Shown piece after piece: positions 4,136 through 5,039 of a DNA stretch of 5,039 bases. The notes below the pieces were generated by a model, which did not search any database, was not told where the DNA came from, and worked only from the letters and a program-made list of their open reading frames with translations. A program made the position numbers and the translations under genes. How positions within the stretch are numbered: position 1 is the first letter of the stretch; each line of letters starts with the position of its first letter. Origin of the DNA: XYD2-FULL-39-9 sp964561035 (GTDB taxonomy: Bacteria > Patescibacteriota > Patescibacteriia > Magasanikbacterales > GWA2-37-8); contig CAZLNR010000036.1 of NCBI GenBank assembly GCA_964561035.1, positions 1-5,039 of the forward strand, read 5' to 3'.

Positions 4136-4341
4136 AATGACCTCCTAATCCTGTAAATAGCAAATCTTGATCCCGTTGATTCATTCCGTTTCATTTCCGT
4201 AGTGATAGCAAACCCTTGATTTCTAAGGGTCAAAACTCAATCACCGAGATTAGTCATTAAGAATTTTTCAAATGCGAGAAACTTTGTAAGCGGTTTCCCG
4301 GACTTGAGATACTGTAAAACTTTTTCTTTTTTAGTTTTCAT
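4132..4341 (-). pseudogene. HTH_39-like winged-helix gene interrupted by an in-frame TGA
   Basis: From ATG 4341-4339 the frame reads MKTKKEKVLQYLKSGKPLT then FLAFEKFLMTNLGD, meets TGA at 4239-4237 (codon 35), and without any shift continues VLTLRNQGFAITTEMKRNES then GSRFAIYRIRRSL to TGA 4134-4132. The two halves together make one 69-codon unit of the small phage helix-turn-helix family (HTH_39, PF14090 as I recall): K.kvL.yLk.G..lT...A...F....L..rv..LR..Gf.I.Te......g.rfA.Y.l. The interrupting codon falls where relatives usually have Arg, so CGA to TGA is the simplest origin. The second half is not decayed and its stop forms an ATGA junction with the next gene. Either a recent nonsense mutation or UGA readthrough fits; a stable 34-residue product is less likely. 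Confidence 0.75.
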
Positions 4342-4349
4342 AATAATTT

Positions 4350-4367
4350 TTTGTTTAAGTTTATAAA
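4350..4367 (-). promoter_or_regulatory. AT-rich leader motif before the HTH gene
   Basis: On the minus strand TTTATAAACTTAAACAAA lies 8 nt before ATG 4341. It is nearly identical to 3237-3255 in sequence and in distance to the start. Neither gene has a Shine-Dalgarno sequence, and both follow one of the few small gaps between genes. Confidence 0.5.
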
Positions 4368-4371
4368 ATAT

Positions 4372-4452
4372 TTACCCGCCGTTTAACTCCTCAGCCGGAA
4401 GCCGTATGACGTTTACTAATTCGTCATAGATTATTTGTTCGAGTGTGTCCAT
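4372..4452 (-). CDS. Mini-gene, 26 aa
   Basis: A 26-codon frame from ATG 4452-4450 (MDTLEQIIYDELVNVIRL, then PAEELNGG) to TAA 4374-4372. AGGAGGT at 4458-4464 is 5 nt from the ATG, an ideal ribosome binding site, and the ATG overlaps the stop of the preceding mini-gene (TAATG). The first 18 residues form an acidic amphipathic helix; no function is recognised. The strong start signal is the reason to call it. Confidence 0.72.
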   Translation of the reverse strand: MDTLEQIIYDELVNVIRLPAEELNGG

Positions 4453-4517
4453 TATTTACCTCCTTTCTCGTTTAAGTATTTGTTGAAAACATCGTTAACA
4501 ATTAGAAGTTTAACCAT
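4452..4517 (-). CDS. Mini-gene, 21 aa
   Basis: A 21-codon frame from ATG 4517-4515 (MVKLLIVNDVFNKYLNEKGG) to TAA 4454-4452. Both ends are TAATG junctions, with the genes before and after it. Only a weak AGG precedes the ATG, so it would depend on coupling. It may be a peptide or simply a spacer that carries ribosomes to the strong ribosome binding site of the next gene. The first strand (VKLLIVND) looks protein-like. Confidence 0.5.
   Translation of the reverse strand: MVKLLIVNDVFNKYLNEKGGK
4458..4464 (-). promoter_or_regulatory. Consensus Shine-Dalgarno AGGAGGT of the 26-aa mini-gene
   Basis: It lies 5 nt before ATG 4452-4450, inside the coding sequence for the last residues (KGGK) of the 21-aa mini-gene. 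Confidence 0.85.
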
Positions 4518-4750
4518 TACCTGTATTGTTTTAAAAATTTATCAATATCAAACCACATTTTAAGTAGTTTATTACAGTCGGTTTTTATTTCACCCTCGAA
4601 ATCAATATCAAACAAATATGCTTTTTGAAGTTCCTCTAAAAAATATACTGCCTTTTGTAAGTCCTCGAATTGTTTATACAGTGTATCATACTTTTCTTTA
4701 GGAGTTTCTCCTTTAGTCTTTTCTAATATTAGATTTATATAGTTTTGCAT
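4517..4750 (-). CDS. Hypothetical helical protein, 77 aa
   Basis: An all-helical, acidic protein: residues 18-45 (KEKYDTLYKQFEDLQKAV, FLEELQKAYL) look like a two-helix coiled hairpin, and the C-terminal helix (CNKLLKMWFDIDKFLKQY) is amphipathic with one Cys. No membrane segment or known motif. ATG 4750-4748 overlaps the end of the previous gene by 16 nt and has no Shine-Dalgarno sequence. The family is not recognised; phage inhibitor or adaptor proteins often look like this, but that is not evidence. Confidence 0.75.
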   Translation of the reverse strand: MQNYINLILEKTKGETPKEKYDTLYKQFEDLQKAVYFLEELQKAYLFDIDFEGEIKTDCNKLLKMWFDIDKFLKQYR

Positions 4751-4941
4751 AATGGTTCAATTTTGATTAATGTTATTTCATTATCTTCTCCAAACTCAGA
4801 TAATAAATTTATAGCAATATTGCCACTAAGTCTTTCATTTTTAGCTTTTACTTCGGCAATTTTTTTCGTGTATATATGTTGCCAAGTGTAAATTTTTTCT
4901 TTAGCATTTGTAATCTCTACTGTTAATTTTTCTTTACTCAT
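4735..4941 (-). CDS. Hypothetical protein, 68 aa
   Basis: A charged helical N-terminal part (MSKEKLTVEITNAKEKIYTW, KKIAEVKAKNERLSG) is followed by a C-terminal strand-forming segment (NEITLIKIEPLCKTI). The family is not recognised. ATG 4941-4939 overlaps the TGA of the previous frame (ATGA); GGA 7 nt upstream is a weak ribosome binding site. The end overlaps the next gene by 16 nt. Confidence 0.72.
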   Translation of the reverse strand: MSKEKLTVEITNAKEKIYTWQHIYTKKIAEVKAKNERLSGNIAINLLSEFGEDNEITLIKIEPLCKTI

Positions 4942-5039
4942 TTCTGTCCAGTTAATTTTTTTAAATTATAATAATCCTTGATTGCAATAAGTCTGTGAAT
5001 CTCATTCACATTGTTTTCAGTTGCAAGTATATACATAAT
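4938..5039 (-). CDS. Hypothetical protein, C-terminal part (5' end at or beyond the right edge)
   Basis: An open frame enters from the right edge and ends at TGA 4940-4938. An ATG at 5036-5034 would give a 32-aa protein (MYILATENNVNEIHRLIAIK), but only one codon is visible upstream, so this may be internal. The sequence looks helical and polar (DYYNLKKLTGQK). It is followed by an ATGA junction. Function unknown. Confidence 0.55.
   Translation of the reverse strand: MMYILATENNVNEIHRLIAIKDYYNLKKLTGQK

Noticed and set aside
4132..4341. Global reassignment of TGA to Trp to explain the interrupted HTH gene
   Set aside because: TGA serves as a clean stop in at least five other genes, most with ATGA junctions, and no other gene has an internal TGA.
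1..5039. tRNA genes, CRISPR arrays, insertion sequences or attachment sites
   Set aside because: No cloverleaf with a T-arm, no regular spacer-repeat series, no transposase and no flanking duplication were seen; the three-way junction lacks tRNA features.

Overview
The window is a tightly packed, A+T-rich stretch of a phage or prophage early region. Every supportable gene lies on the minus strand, so transcription runs from high to low coordinates. About 19 small genes are joined by ATGA or TAATG overlaps or very short gaps. I see no integrase, structural gene, tRNA, CRISPR array or insertion sequence. Several genes carry clear Shine-Dalgarno sequences (AGGAGG type at 4140-4146 and 4458-4464). 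Others have only an A-rich leader. The host cannot be fixed from this. The phage-type replication protein would fit a phage of Bacteroidota or a related phylum, but that is only an impression.

Layout in the direction of transcription. (1) 5039-3359 is a chain of small accessory genes of unknown function. It includes mini-genes of 21 and 26 residues at 4517-4372 and a phage-type winged-helix (HTH_39-like) gene at 4341-4132 interrupted by an in-frame TGA. (2) 3362-2380 holds a 31-residue single-pass membrane peptide, a membrane-anchored 139-residue protein, a 32-residue mini-gene and a 110-residue hypothetical. (3) 2379-2194 is the only long inter-gene stretch. It contains an 83-nt inverted repeat that folds as a nearly gapless three-way junction in the minus-strand RNA, and it is also spanned by a 44-codon ORF. 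(4) 2193-760 is the replication module: a 57-residue protein, a 269-residue DUF1376-like replisome organizer, and a 188-residue protein whose position would suit a helicase-loader-like partner (position only). They are followed by a GC-rich hairpin at 701-757. (5) 693-1 has two small hypotheticals and the start of a NinB/Orf-like recombination protein that runs off the left edge.

The most interesting signals are at the DNA or RNA level. Two clusters of 11-bp repeats ending in CATATG lie inside the replisome organizer gene in different reading frames, which suggests an origin of replication embedded in its initiator gene, as in lambda O and lactococcal phages. The three-way-junction RNA sits just upstream of the replication genes, and its G-U pairs show that the minus-strand transcript is the relevant one. 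Two genes without Shine-Dalgarno sequences share the same AT-rich motif exactly 8 nt before their ATG. Together these suggest a replication operon with its own cis elements embedded in a cloud of small accessory genes.
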